NCBI GenBank assembly: GCA_050014895.1
Contig: JBEKCL010000124.1
Coordinates: 1 to 10,647 of the forward strand
Direction: 5' to 3'
DNA from: JAFGLP01 sp050014895
GTDB lineage: Bacteria; Chloroflexota; Dehalococcoidia; GIF9; UBA5629
DNA length: 10,647 nt
In this document: piece after piece, positions 1 to 6,833 of the stretch
Position numbering within the stretch: the stretch's first letter is position 1
Layout of the letters: each line of letters starts with the position of its first letter
Notes under the pieces: model-generated
Told to the model about the DNA's origin: nothing
What the model saw: the letters and a program-made list of their open reading frames with translations, nothing else
Database searches by the model: none
Position numbers and translations under genes: made by a program

Positions 1-113
1 ATATGGCGCGTTATAAGGTGCCCAAGCGTGTCATCATTCAGACATCCCTGCCGACCAGCGCAACCGGCAAAATATTGAAGAGGGTCCTCAGAGAACAATA
101 CAGCGAAAAATAG
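1..113 (+). CDS. AMP-forming acyl-CoA synthetase, C-terminal end (partial)
   Basis: Only the last 36 residues and the TAG stop are in the window; the gene enters from the left. The ATG at 3 is probably an internal methionine, because the readable peptide is the end of a known fold. It reads YKVPKRVIIQTSLPTSATGK followed by ILKRVLRE, the C-terminal subdomain of the ANL (acyl-CoA synthetase) superfamily. The lysine in ATGKILKR is the position of the conserved catalytic lysine used in adenylation. Family knowledge: these enzymes activate a carboxylic acid with ATP and CoA through an acyl-AMP intermediate. The substrate cannot be told from this fragment. A strong hairpin follows 27 bases after the stop. 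The ligase at 1765-3228 belongs to a different branch of the same superfamily. Confidence 0.8.
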   Translation, partial: MARYKVPKRVIIQTSLPTSATGKILKRVLREQYSEK

Positions 114-140
114 AATATCTTCAGACCGATAAAATTTATA

Positions 141-176
141 TAATGGGCCGGCGTATCTCAATACGCCGGCCCATTA
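141..176 (+). terminator. Perfect 16-bp hairpin after the acyl-CoA synthetase
   Basis: The arms TAATGGGCCGGCGTAT (141-156) and ATACGCCGGCCCATTA (161-176) pair perfectly around a four-base loop, ctca. It lies 27 bases past the stop codon, where a factor-independent terminator is expected. There is no good T-run on the + side (ATTCAG follows), so termination may be imperfect. On the other strand the flank reads TATAAATTTT, so it could also stop transcription arriving from the right. Confidence 0.7.
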
Positions 177-197
177 ATTCAGTCTCGCGGTCAATGG

Positions 198-323
198 TCA
201 GGTCCTTAGACCATATTCTTTTACGGCCAGTTCAAGCATTATTCGACGCGCCGTTTTAATTAATTCCTTTTTAGTCACTGATGACACAATGATCTCTGTG
301 GGGTATATACGGAGTAAGAAAAT
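198..323 (-). other. Short open frame of uncertain coding status
   Basis: An open frame of 41 codons ends at TGA 198-200 on the minus strand, within the 290-base gap between the synthetase and the toxin-antitoxin genes. Its last part, KKELIKTARRIMLELAVKEY, looks like an amphipathic helix and is protein-like. No ATG with a ribosome site precedes it (GTG codons lie at 285-287 and 276-278) and I recognise no family. It may be the tail of a decayed gene or chance. The rest of the gap holds the hairpin and the promoter/operator region. Confidence 0.2.
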
Positions 324-327
324 CTAA

Positions 328-372
328 CAATATATTGAAATAAAATCATACATCGTATACAATATAATATTG
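328..372 (+). promoter_or_regulatory. Twin CAATAT/ATATTG palindromes, putative autoregulatory operators
   Basis: Two palindromes share the same half-site. CAATATATTG (328-337) is perfect with no spacer. CAATAT-A-ATATTG (360-372) is perfect around one central base. Their centres are about 33 bases apart, close to three helical turns. The first overlaps the 3' half of the candidate -35 box and the second overlaps the -10 box of the promoter driving the HTH-Panacea gene. An XRE-type protein encoded 33 bases downstream is the obvious candidate to bind both and repress its own operon. The palindromes are seen directly; binding is inferred. Confidence 0.5.
335..363 (+). promoter_or_regulatory. Sigma-70-like promoter of the Panacea-RelE operon
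   Basis: TTGAAA (335-340) and TACAAT (358-363) are separated by 17 bases, the optimal spacing. Transcription would start near 370, giving a leader of about 35 bases before the ATG at 405. An alternative -10, TATAAT at 363-368, is closer to consensus but would need a 22-base spacer. Both -10 options lie inside or beside the operator palindrome at 360-372. Confidence 0.5.
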
Positions 373-404
373 AATGACAATTCTGTAACGTGAGGTCGCG
401 TGAC

Positions 405-1190
405 ATGGATATTAACGAAAGGATTAAAAAATACAGATTAATGAGGGGCTTTAGTCAGCAGGACCTTGCTAAAAAGGTCGGCATATCCCGGGTTACTTTG
501 ACTCAGATAGAGAGGGGTGAGAGGAAGGTGGCTGCGGATGAGCTTGGCAGGTTCTGTGATGCGCTAAGTACAGAGGCAGATATACTGCTTGGGCGGGCGA
601 CCGAGCCTGAAGTTACAGTCAGTAAGCCTGATAAAGTAAAAGAAGGCCGGCTTGCATATGGTAAAGGTATCAGGATAAACGTACCTGAGAAAAACCTGGA
701 GAAATTCAAGGAGGTCCTATTATATATACTTAACGAAGTGGGTTCGAAACCGAATATTGGTGAATCTGTCATCTATAAGTTGTTGTATTTTATTGATTTT
801 GATTTCTATGAGAAGTATGAAGAGCAGTTAATAGGTGCAACCTATATCAAGAATCGCTATGGGCCGACGCCTGTCGAATTCCGGAAGATTGTAGAAGGTA
901 TGCTGGGTAAAGACATCATAAAAGTGGAAGACAAATACTTCCAATACCCGCAGACCAAGTATCTGCCTACTCGGGAAGCTGACTTGAAGAAACTATATGC
1001 ACATGAGGTGGAGGTTATAGACAGAGTGCTCGAAAAGCTGTCCGGCATGAATGCGGCACAGGTGAGCGAATACTCCCATAATGATGTTCCCTGGCTTACG
1101 GGAGAAGAGGGGAAGGCCATCGAATATGAGTCGGTTTTTTATCGCACTCCGGTGTATTCGGTGAAGCAGTATGAGCCGGAAGCGGTTTAA
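405..1190 (+). CDS. XRE-HTH / Panacea (SocA-like, DUF4065) antitoxin-type protein
   Basis: The product is 261 residues. Residues about 4-60 are an XRE/Cro helix-turn-helix (GFSQQDLAKKVGISRVTLTQ, then IERGER). A linker at about 65-97 leads to a Panacea/SocA domain at about 100-250, with KLLYFIDFDF, the RYGPTPVEF segment (151-159) and SHNDVPW (224-230). Family knowledge: Panacea is a neutralising antitoxin domain found paired with many unrelated toxins, and the HTH normally binds the cassette's own promoter. I chose ATG 405 over the in-frame GTG at 390 because GAGGT at 392-396 is correctly spaced for 405, while nothing precedes 390. The last 20 bases overlap the downstream toxin gene, typical of a coupled toxin-antitoxin pair. 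Neutralising activity is inferred from domain and context. Confidence 0.85.
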   Translation: MDINERIKKYRLMRGFSQQDLAKKVGISRVTLTQIERGERKVAADELGRFCDALSTEADILLGRATEPEVTVSKPDKVKEGRLAYGKGIRINVPEKNLEKFKEVLLYILNEVGSKPNIGESVIYKLLYFIDFDFYEKYEEQLIGATYIKNRYGPTPVEFRKIVEGMLGKDIIKVEDKYFQYPQTKYLPTREADLKKLYAHEVEVIDRVLEKLSGMNAAQVSEYSHNDVPWLTGEEGKAIEYESVFYRTPVYSVKQYEPEAV

Positions 1191-1542
1191 AGAGATCATT
1201 TGGCTGCCGGAATTCGAGCGCGACCTGAAGAGGCTGGCCAAAAAGTTCAGGACGATCGAAGACGATCTGAATGTATTCATAGAAACCGAGCTTTATCTGT
1301 TCCACAAACTGAAACTAGATATTAACGGGATATTCCGGATTACAGGTTTGTCAATTGAAGATCCCGAAATTTACAAAGCAAAGAAATTCGCCTGTCGCTC
1401 GCTTAAAGGGAAGGGTGTACACTCGGGAATCAGAGTTGTGTACGGGTATTTCAGCGACAAAGATAGGATTTTATTAATTGAAATATATTACAAGGGTGAT
1501 AAGGAAAATGAGGACCGGGAGAGGATACAGAAGTTGAGATGA
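1171..1542 (+). CDS. RelE/ParE-fold toxin-like protein paired with the Panacea antitoxin
   Basis: This 123-residue basic protein begins inside the 3' end of the HTH-Panacea gene (20-base overlap), with GGTGAAG about eight bases upstream of the ATG. Its layout fits the RelE fold: an N-terminal strand (IIWLPEFERDLKRLAKKF, residues 9-26) with a helical hairpin, then the strand core GIRVVYGYF (86-94) and ILLIEIYYKGDKEN (100-113). Relatives of this fold are ribosome-dependent mRNA endonucleases, or gyrase inhibitors in the ParE branch; the sequence does not settle which. Basic and acidic residues in the last strand (K108, D110, K111, E112) and R88 sit where active-site residues are usually found. 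The stop overlaps the ATG of the DUF2804 remnant at 1539. Being second, after the antitoxin, is the common order for such cassettes. Confidence 0.75.
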   Translation: MSRKRFKEIIWLPEFERDLKRLAKKFRTIEDDLNVFIETELYLFHKLKLDINGIFRITGLSIEDPEIYKAKKFACRSLKGKGVHSGIRVVYGYFSDKDRILLIEIYYKGDKENEDRERIQKLR

Positions 1543-1673
1543 TCCATTTGCAATCAAGTGAGGTCCACCAGATATTCGGGCGCTACTCCGGTTTTGTTGT
1601 TGCTGATAATGGCGAGCGGATTGAGATCCAAGATTTAATCGGTTGGGCCGAAGAGCACCACGCGAAGTGGTGA
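1539..1673 (+). pseudogene. C-terminal remnant of a DUF2804-type gene, copy 1
   Basis: A 44-codon frame starts at an ATG overlapping the toxin stop (ATGA, 1539-1542) and ends at TGA 1671-1673. Residues 6-44 carry SSEVHQIFGRYSGFVV, NGERIEIQDLIGWAEE and HHAKW. As I recall the family, this is the extreme C-terminus of DUF2804 proteins, which are normally about 330-350 residues. Nothing upstream encodes the missing 300 residues, because the toxin gene occupies that space, so I read it as a stump left when the cassette or other DNA replaced the front of the gene. The intact frame and possible translational coupling leave open a real small protein. A second copy lies at 3316-3558. Confidence 0.55.
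1554..1670 (+). repeat. Direct repeat, left copy (mate 3439-3555)
   Basis: These 117 bases match 3439-3555 at all but 14 positions, in the same orientation, offset by exactly 1885 bases. Similarity stops at the stop codons. Together the copies bracket the ligase gene at 1765-3228. Confidence 0.85.
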
Positions 1674-1700
1674 CGATCGGCACCGGAAAAACCCGTAGAA

Positions 1701-1752
1701 GCCGGCGCGCCTGTGGACGTTCAGGTAATTGCACATTCGCAGGCACGCCGGC
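1701..1752 (-). terminator. Long inverted repeat downstream of the ligase gene
   Basis: GCCGGCGCGCCTG (1701-1713) and CAGGCACGCCGGC (1740-1752) pair with one mismatch, which becomes a G-U pair in minus-strand RNA. It begins 12 bases past the ligase stop, and the minus strand then reads TTCTACGGGTTTTTCC, with a T-run. A terminator for the ligase gene is the simplest reading, though the 26-base loop is long. Confidence 0.45.
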
Positions 1753-1764
1753 TGGTGATCTTGT

Positions 1765-3228
1765 TTAGCCCTGCGGACGCTGGTCTACAACCCGCGTTGC
1801 CTTCAACGTTGAACCCGGATTGAATATATCCGAAAGCTTCACAAACTCGACTTTGGGGGTCAATTCAACGGCCCTCTTTACTTTATCCTTTAATTCCAAC
1901 TCGAGTTTACCTGTATCAACATTAGTGTCTGCCCCGATCAGCAACCTGATTACGTCCATAGAGTATGGATCGTCCGTTTTTTCCTTAGCTATGATGAACT
2001 GATACTCTATCACGCCCGGTGTATTTGCGACAGCATCACGCATAATCTCCGGATTGATCAACGTCCCCTTGACCTTCATGAGTTCCTTGGTACGTGTACC
2101 GTAGGTACTTCCAACAGTTGTTACTATTCGCTGATCATTTCTGCCACAATGAGGGCACTGTTTGTCTGAGATGGCTACGATATCGCCCACAAGGTAACGC
2201 AGCAAGCAGGTGCCGCGGCGGTCGAGATGAGTGATGCAAAGCAGGCCCGGTTCACCATCGGCTTTACGTTTTCCGCTCTCATCTACAACCTCGAAGTAGT
2301 ACATCTGCGGGACACCCTGGTGAGCGCCGCCGAGTTCCTGGCATTCCTGGAAAGCAGTCTGTGATTCAGTAAATCCAAATGCGTTGCTGATAAAGACTTC
2401 TCCGGCCCCCATCTTTTGCAACCGTTTGCGCATATCATCTCTCATTCCCTTGGGCACGGCCTCACCGAGCGCCTGTATCTTGTTAATGCGTGAAAAATCC
2501 CGCCCCTGCTCTTCCGCCGCCATTATCAACCGCCTTTCATAAGAACCGATTCCCGAGAGGACGTTCACTTTCTTCCTCTCGATATCCTCAATGGCCTGCT
2601 GCATGGACCGGTGAATTTTGTATGGAAAGCCGGGTAATTGAGCACCTGTAAACGCGAAGCACATGGTCATATTTGCCGCTGCAGCGAAATGCAAAGTCTT
2701 GTAATATCCGATGTGCGGGATAAAATGGAACGGGAAGAGGTTCATAACAATATCGTCAGGTTCAAGGTAACATATCTTGCAGCCTATCCTGAACATCCAC
2801 GATTGCATGAACATATCGTAGGTGGCGTTATAGAAACGCGTGGGCATGCCCGTCGTGGTGCCGGTTGTGTATGTGATCTCGTAAGTTATGTACTCCATTG
2901 CATTGGCGAAGTCCATTTCCAGTTTGAAGGATTCACCGAGATCTTTCATGTAATCGGCTTTGCTGGTCAGAGGAATTTTCACGAGATCATCGACGGTTTT
3001 GATGGATTTAGGATCGAGTCCCCACTCCTTGAACTTATTGCGGTAATACGGGCTGAATTTCTCGAGACGCTCCATCTGTTTAACGAGATTGGCGTCCTGC
3101 GCCGCCCGTATCTCCTCCTTACTTTTGAAGGAAAGGTCCAGGGGCTGATCTTCTTTGTACATAGGAACGCTATTGATGAATTCCATCACCTCTTTTGGGT
3201 TACCGGGTACTTTAAACTTCTTTGACAT
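1765..3228 (-). CDS. Phenylacetate-CoA ligase-like (PaaK family) AMP-forming acyl-CoA ligase
   Basis: The 487-residue product carries the adenylate-forming motifs in order. The phosphate-binding loop TTGTTTGMPT is at 121-130, FGFTES at 284-289 (the YGxTE position), RYLVGDI at 344-350, and the C-terminal segment GSTLKATR has Lys476 as the probable catalytic lysine. CPHCGR (358-363) and LMKVKGTLINP (383-393) are typical of the PaaK branch rather than FadD-type ligases. It should convert an aromatic or similar acid to its CoA thioester in the cytoplasm; the substrate is unknown. It is about 50 residues longer than typical PaaK, and the phosphate loop has one more residue than the classic SSGTTGKPT. 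GGAGGAGG (3237-3244) eight bases upstream fixes the start. The gene stands alone, bracketed by DUF2804 remnants on the other strand. Confidence 0.85.
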   Translation of the reverse strand: MSKKFKVPGNPKEVMEFINSVPMYKEDQPLDLSFKSKEEIRAAQDANLVKQMERLEKFSPYYRNKFKEWGLDPKSIKTVDDLVKIPLTSKADYMKDLGESFKLEMDFANAMEYITYEITYTTGTTTGMPTRFYNATYDMFMQSWMFRIGCKICYLEPDDIVMNLFPFHFIPHIGYYKTLHFAAAANMTMCFAFTGAQLPGFPYKIHRSMQQAIEDIERKKVNVLSGIGSYERRLIMAAEEQGRDFSRINKIQALGEAVPKGMRDDMRKRLQKMGAGEVFISNAFGFTESQTAFQECQELGGAHQGVPQMYYFEVVDESGKRKADGEPGLLCITHLDRRGTCLLRYLVGDIVAISDKQCPHCGRNDQRIVTTVGSTYGTRTKELMKVKGTLINPEIMRDAVANTPGVIEYQFIIAKEKTDDPYSMDVIRLLIGADTNVDTGKLELELKDKVKRAVELTPKVEFVKLSDIFNPGSTLKATRVVDQRPQG

Positions 3229-3235
3229 CGTTCAT

Positions 3236-3278
3236 GCCTCCTCCAGTAATATATTTTTTGTTGCTTCCTTTAATTATA
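3236..3278 (-). promoter_or_regulatory. Ligase promoter -10 box and strong ribosome binding site
   Basis: On the minus strand TATAAT (3273-3278) precedes the ligase ATG by 44 bases, giving a predicted leader of about 38 bases. GGAGGAGGC (3236-3244) is an almost full anti-16S match at good distance. No convincing -35 box is seen 16-18 bases upstream of the -10, so an activator may be needed. ATTATAAT is itself palindromic, so a -10 can be read on either strand. Confidence 0.45.
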
Positions 3279-3315
3279 ATCACTTTCTTTGTAAAAGGGT
3301 GACCGATCTTGATAA

Positions 3316-3558
3316 AAAGAGCAATACGATCATAAAGACTTTAAAAAGCCCTGGCAGATGACATCAAAAGATGGATGTCTATCGCTGGGATTCAGGTCCT
3401 TCTTTGAACGTGTTGCCAAAACAAATGCTCTCATTCTATCCAGCGAAGTACACCAGATGTTCGGGCGCTATTCCGGTTTTGTTGTGACTGATAACGGCGA
3501 GCGGATTGAGATTAAAAATTTGATTGGTTGGGCCGAAGAGCACCACGCGAAGTGGTAG
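3316..3558 (+). pseudogene. C-terminal remnant of a DUF2804-type gene, copy 2
   Basis: The open frame after TAA 3313-3315 reads about 80 residues to TAG 3556-3558. An ATG at 3358 would give a 66-residue protein, but family-like sequence begins upstream of it: DHKDFKKPWQM straddles that ATG, followed by TSKDG and FFERVAKTN. It ends with SSEVHQMFGRYSGFVV and LIGWAEEHHAKW. As I recall DUF2804, this is its C-terminal quarter. Similarity crossing the only plausible start, with no ribosome site, indicates a 5'-truncated gene rather than an intact small one. The region 3229-3315 upstream contains the promoter and leader of the divergent ligase gene, so the front of this gene was lost at that junction. 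A hairpin with a 9-bp stem and one bulge (3538-3561) spans the stop codon. Confidence 0.65.
3439..3555 (+). repeat. Direct repeat, right copy (mate 1554-1670)
   Basis: Mate of the repeat at 1554-1670, about 88% identical over 117 bases by hand alignment. Of the differing codons, ten are synonymous and four change the residue (I/M, A/T, Q/K, D/N). Confidence 0.85.
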
Positions 3559-3631
3559 CTCCACGGCAGACGTGTTTTAATGAGTCAAACTCAGCCAGAG
3601 GTCATTTAGCTAATTCAACCAAGACGCGACA

Positions 3632-4648
3632 TTAATGATAAACCAGACTATTCTTCAGAAGTGGTTTCATTCTATTTGCGAACTTGCACAGGTCAATCAG
3701 GACAACTCCACATTTGATAGCGGATTCTTTGAGCTGATTTTCAAAATGTGTCATTTTAGCTCGATCTTCTGGAGGCAACATTCTAGATAGGGCATCTAAT
3801 TCAATCCAAAGATTACTGGTGTGGAAATATGCGCTTAATGATGTTAATTCCACTAAATCTCTGTTCTCAGAGAATATTCGTGTACCGGCAACATTTGCTA
3901 CGTCTTTTACCGAAGCTAACAGTTTGTCATGTGCACTTAAAATAGCTTGAACATCGTTTGTAAATCGTATTGATTGGGTTTGTATATTGGATTGAATTTT
4001 ATTGATTACATCAATATTTGGCCAATTTTCCGGTTCCATTTGCTTCCAACTATTTGCGGAAAGTGTTTTCGTATCAATATTGTCAAAACCCAGGGCGTTT
4101 ATATAATCGATATATGATTCTCTAAGTTTTTCTCCTTTGTCATGAAGGAAGAAAATTCTATGTCCAAACAGTTCTTTAGCATCCTTGCTAGATGTGCATA
4201 CTACTATCATAAGTGCAGTAATAACTGAACCAAAAATAATTAATATATTTGTTATATTTTGATTTACCAGCATAGGGTGCTGTACAAATAGATTAAATGT
4301 ATTAATCCCGAGTATCGTTACAACTATAACATCATATATCACCAATACTATCCAGTATGCCTTGTGGATTTGTATATAGCGCATTTGTCTAAATTTTTCA
4401 TTTTTAATAGACCTTGCTATCAGGGAGGATACTAGTGTTGTTATTACACTGAAAATTAATATGATGGCTCCACTAACTTGAATCAAATCTCCAATAGATG
4501 GTGGACTTACGGGCTTTTGTGTACAAAATTGGTAGAGGATATAAATTCCCCATAAAAGACCAAAGACGCCAATTATTTTGATAGAATAATCCAATGAATA
4601 ATTAATTGCCTTTCCTATCAACTTGAAAAAGGCTCCCAAGCTTTTCAT
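3632..4648 (-). CDS. Unknown four-helix membrane protein with C-terminal cytoplasmic domain
   Basis: I do not recognise this 338-residue protein. It has four hydrophobic segments at about 22-41, 56-78, 97-121 and 131-152, then a soluble, mostly helical region from 153 to the end. No catalytic motif stands out; the C-terminal part has a polar segment (200-230) and helices containing DLVELTSLSAY and DLCKFANRMK. There is no signal peptide, and positive residues follow TM2, so N- and C-termini in the cytoplasm are likely. Its start overlaps the ftsK stop as ATGA (4645-4648), with AAGGAG (4657-4662) eight bases upstream, so it should be translated by coupling as the last gene of the operon. Base composition and codons (ATA, AAA, AAT, TTT) are visibly more AT-rich than ftsK or RNase J, suggesting later acquisition. 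Confidence 0.75.
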   Translation of the reverse strand: MKSLGAFFKLIGKAINYSLDYSIKIIGVFGLLWGIYILYQFCTQKPVSPPSIGDLIQVSGAIILIFSVITTLVSSLIARSIKNEKFRQMRYIQIHKAYWIVLVIYDVIVVTILGINTFNLFVQHPMLVNQNITNILIIFGSVITALMIVVCTSSKDAKELFGHRIFFLHDKGEKLRESYIDYINALGFDNIDTKTLSANSWKQMEPENWPNIDVINKIQSNIQTQSIRFTNDVQAILSAHDKLLASVKDVANVAGTRIFSENRDLVELTSLSAYFHTSNLWIELDALSRMLPPEDRAKMTHFENQLKESAIKCGVVLIDLCKFANRMKPLLKNSLVYH

Positions 4649-6822
4649 TCTAGTTTCTCCTTCCCAAACCCCTCTTCCTTTAGCTTGTCCATGAGGCGGG
4701 CGGCGCGGGGGAAGCCGATCTGCAATTTGCGCTGCAAATATGAGGCAGACATTTCTTTAGATTCAAGCGCAAGCTGCCGTGCTTTGTCCAGCAGTTCATC
4801 TTCAGGTTGTTTCTTTCCTTCGGCTGTTGATTGCGCCATGTCTTCGAAATTGACGACGTGGCTTTCCGGACGGCGCTGGTTGGCCCAGAAAGTGACCAGC
4901 CTCTCTATCTCGGGATCGCCGACCATTGTTCCCTGTAGACGCTTAGGCTTGGCTACGTCCTGCGGCATGTAAAGCATATCGCCCCTGCCGAGCAGTTTCT
5001 CGGCGCCTGCCGAATCGATGATGGTCCTTGAATCTACCTGCGAGGTCAGAGCGAAGGTGATGCGGGTGGGGAAGTTGGCTTTGATCAGCCCGGTTACCAC
5101 GTCAACCGACGGCCGCTGAGTTGCAACAATCAAATGTATCCCTGTAGCACGGGCAAGCTGCGCCAGGCGGCATAGGGCATGCTCGACTTCGTCAAAAGCT
5201 GCCATCATCAGGTCGGCCAGTTCGTCTATCACAACCACGATATAGGGAATGCACTCCGAGGGCTGCTTATTCTTGTTGTAGTCCTCGATATTGCGGCACT
5301 TGGTCGCGGAAAAACGCTTGTAGCGGCTGTCCATCTCCATGTTTAGCCAGCGTAAAGACATGATTGCCTTGTCCGTATCCACAACCACGGGCGACACCAG
5401 GTGCGGGATGTTGTTATAGTTGACCAACTCCACACGCTTGGGGTCGACCATAACGAAGTGCACCGCATCCGGCGTATTATTCATCATCAAGCAGCAGATC
5501 ACGGAGTTGAGGCAGACGCTCTTGCCGCTGCCGGTAGCGCCGGCTATAAGTAAGTGGGGCATTTTAGTAAGGTCAGCCACCACTGTCTCACCACCCGCCC
5601 CCTTGCCCAGCGCAATCGCCAGCTTCGACTTGGCCAGCATCTTCTGAAAGGCAGTGCTCTCCATCACGCCCCGCAGGCCTACCGACCCGAAGGTGGTGTT
5701 GGGCACTTCGATGCCTACCATGGACTTGCCGGGCACCGGAGCCTCGATCCTGATGCTGGGCGCTGCCAGCGCTAAAGCCAGGTCGTTCGATAGCGAGTTG
5801 ATTCGTTCCACTTTTACCCGCTGACGGGCGACCTCTTCCTGCCTGACTGACAGGACGCCGTCTTTGTCCCTTTCCCTGATGTCCTTATATTTGCGGTCCC
5901 ACCCCGGCTCGACTCCGAACTGGGTTACCGTGGGGCCGCGGTTGACCTCTATCACCTTGGCTTCGACGCCGTAGCTGGCCAGCGCATCCTCGATGGTGGT
6001 CTTGCGCTTTTCGATCTCGGCATCGCTGATCACGAACTCGGTTACCTTTTCCAGGATGTTGATATTGGGCAGTGACCAGCCTCCCACGGTTATCGTGGAA
6101 CGCAGCCTGTCCATAACGCCTGTATCTTCGCGTGCAGGGACCTCGGCGGGCTTTTCCTCAACGGCGGGTTCCGGCTCTTCCTCTTCAGTCTCAGGCAAAG
6201 CCTTCTTTTTACCATTGTTCTCTTTGACAACCTCTACGATCTCTCCGACTGCCTTTGCTGTGCCTTTCGAGGTGTGCTTGATCCTGTTCCAGGTCCATTC
6301 AGGCGCTACCAGTACAATGCCAACGATAACCAGTCCCACTAATATAAATGCGCCTGCAAGCGGGGACTTGGTAATAATGGCCTGCCCGATATAGCCTCCC
6401 AGCGTCACCTGGGACAGTGTGCCGGATTCCGGCCGCAGGAAACCCAGCAATCCCCAGACCGCAGCCATGAAGAAAGCAGAGCCCAGCCAGTAGTTCCAGT
6501 TACGGGCGAATGGGCCCGGCCAGCCTATAATGACCAGGATCCCAACGAACGCAATTAAGGCCAGGATCACGCCTGCTCCCATCAGGCTGAAGATAGCCAG
6601 CCAGGTATTAAAGAGCGCCGATCTTATAGCCTCGCCGAGCTGGTTAAACCAGGAGGCGATCGAAGGCCAGAACGCTATTAGCAGGCAAATGATAATAACG
6701 AACAGGATGCCCAGTATGACGGGAGCTGAAAAGAGGAACTTGAGGAACGACTTGCCAGAACCTTTTTTGCCGTTCTTCTGCGATGATCTCTTGTTATTTC
6801 CCCTGCTTTTCTTAGCGGGCAT
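4645..6822 (-). CDS. ftsK: FtsK/SpoIIIE DNA translocase
   Basis: This 725-residue septal DNA pump clears or segregates chromosomes at division. A lysine-rich N-terminus (1-30) is followed by about four membrane helices (32-51, 75-100, 112-129, 155-173), then an acidic linker rich in E and P (205-235). The alpha/beta motor follows: RGPTVTQFGVEPG at 295-307, Walker A GATGSGKS at 428-435 and Walker B VVVIDELADLM at 529-539. Further motor motifs are RLAQLARATGIHLIVATQRP (552-571) and LLGRGDMLY (610-618). A winged-helix gamma domain at about 672-718 (SASYLQRKLQIGFPRAARLM) would read polar DNA signals. The protein ends at KEEGFGKEKLE, lacking the usual GP...KPREVL tail. It starts 11 bases after RNase J, without a clear ribosome site. 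Confidence 0.95.
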   Translation of the reverse strand: MPAKKSRGNNKRSSQKNGKKGSGKSFLKFLFSAPVILGILFVIIICLLIAFWPSIASWFNQLGEAIRSALFNTWLAIFSLMGAGVILALIAFVGILVIIGWPGPFARNWNYWLGSAFFMAAVWGLLGFLRPESGTLSQVTLGGYIGQAIITKSPLAGAFILVGLVIVGIVLVAPEWTWNRIKHTSKGTAKAVGEIVEVVKENNGKKKALPETEEEEPEPAVEEKPAEVPAREDTGVMDRLRSTITVGGWSLPNINILEKVTEFVISDAEIEKRKTTIEDALASYGVEAKVIEVNRGPTVTQFGVEPGWDRKYKDIRERDKDGVLSVRQEEVARQRVKVERINSLSNDLALALAAPSIRIEAPVPGKSMVGIEVPNTTFGSVGLRGVMESTAFQKMLAKSKLAIALGKGAGGETVVADLTKMPHLLIAGATGSGKSVCLNSVICCLMMNNTPDAVHFVMVDPKRVELVNYNNIPHLVSPVVVDTDKAIMSLRWLNMEMDSRYKRFSATKCRNIEDYNKNKQPSECIPYIVVVIDELADLMMAAFDEVEHALCRLAQLARATGIHLIVATQRPSVDVVTGLIKANFPTRITFALTSQVDSRTIIDSAGAEKLLGRGDMLYMPQDVAKPKRLQGTMVGDPEIERLVTFWANQRRPESHVVNFEDMAQSTAEGKKQPEDELLDKARQLALESKEMSASYLQRKLQIGFPRAARLMDKLKEEGFGKEKLE

Positions 6823-6833
6823 AGCTTATTCTA

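Noticed and set aside
1701..1752. Inverted repeat read as an integron attC site
   Set aside because: No integrase, no recognisable core-site sequences, and its position just after the ligase stop with a T-run fits a terminator better.
2638..3225. 195-residue open frame on + opposite the ligase gene
   Set aside because: It is the antisense shadow of the ligase; the opposite strand carries complete adenylation motifs and a strong ribosome site.
1554..3555. Direct repeats read as the ends of an insertion sequence or composite transposon
   Set aside because: The copies encode a protein tail, have no terminal inverted repeats or target-site duplication, and no transposase lies between them.
3562..3593. 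Small hairpins CACG-gcaga-CGTG followed by TTTT (3562-3578) and TGAGT-caa-ACTCA (3581-3593)
   Set aside because: Stems of four and five pairs are too short to call terminators, although the gap is where the ftsK operon should end.
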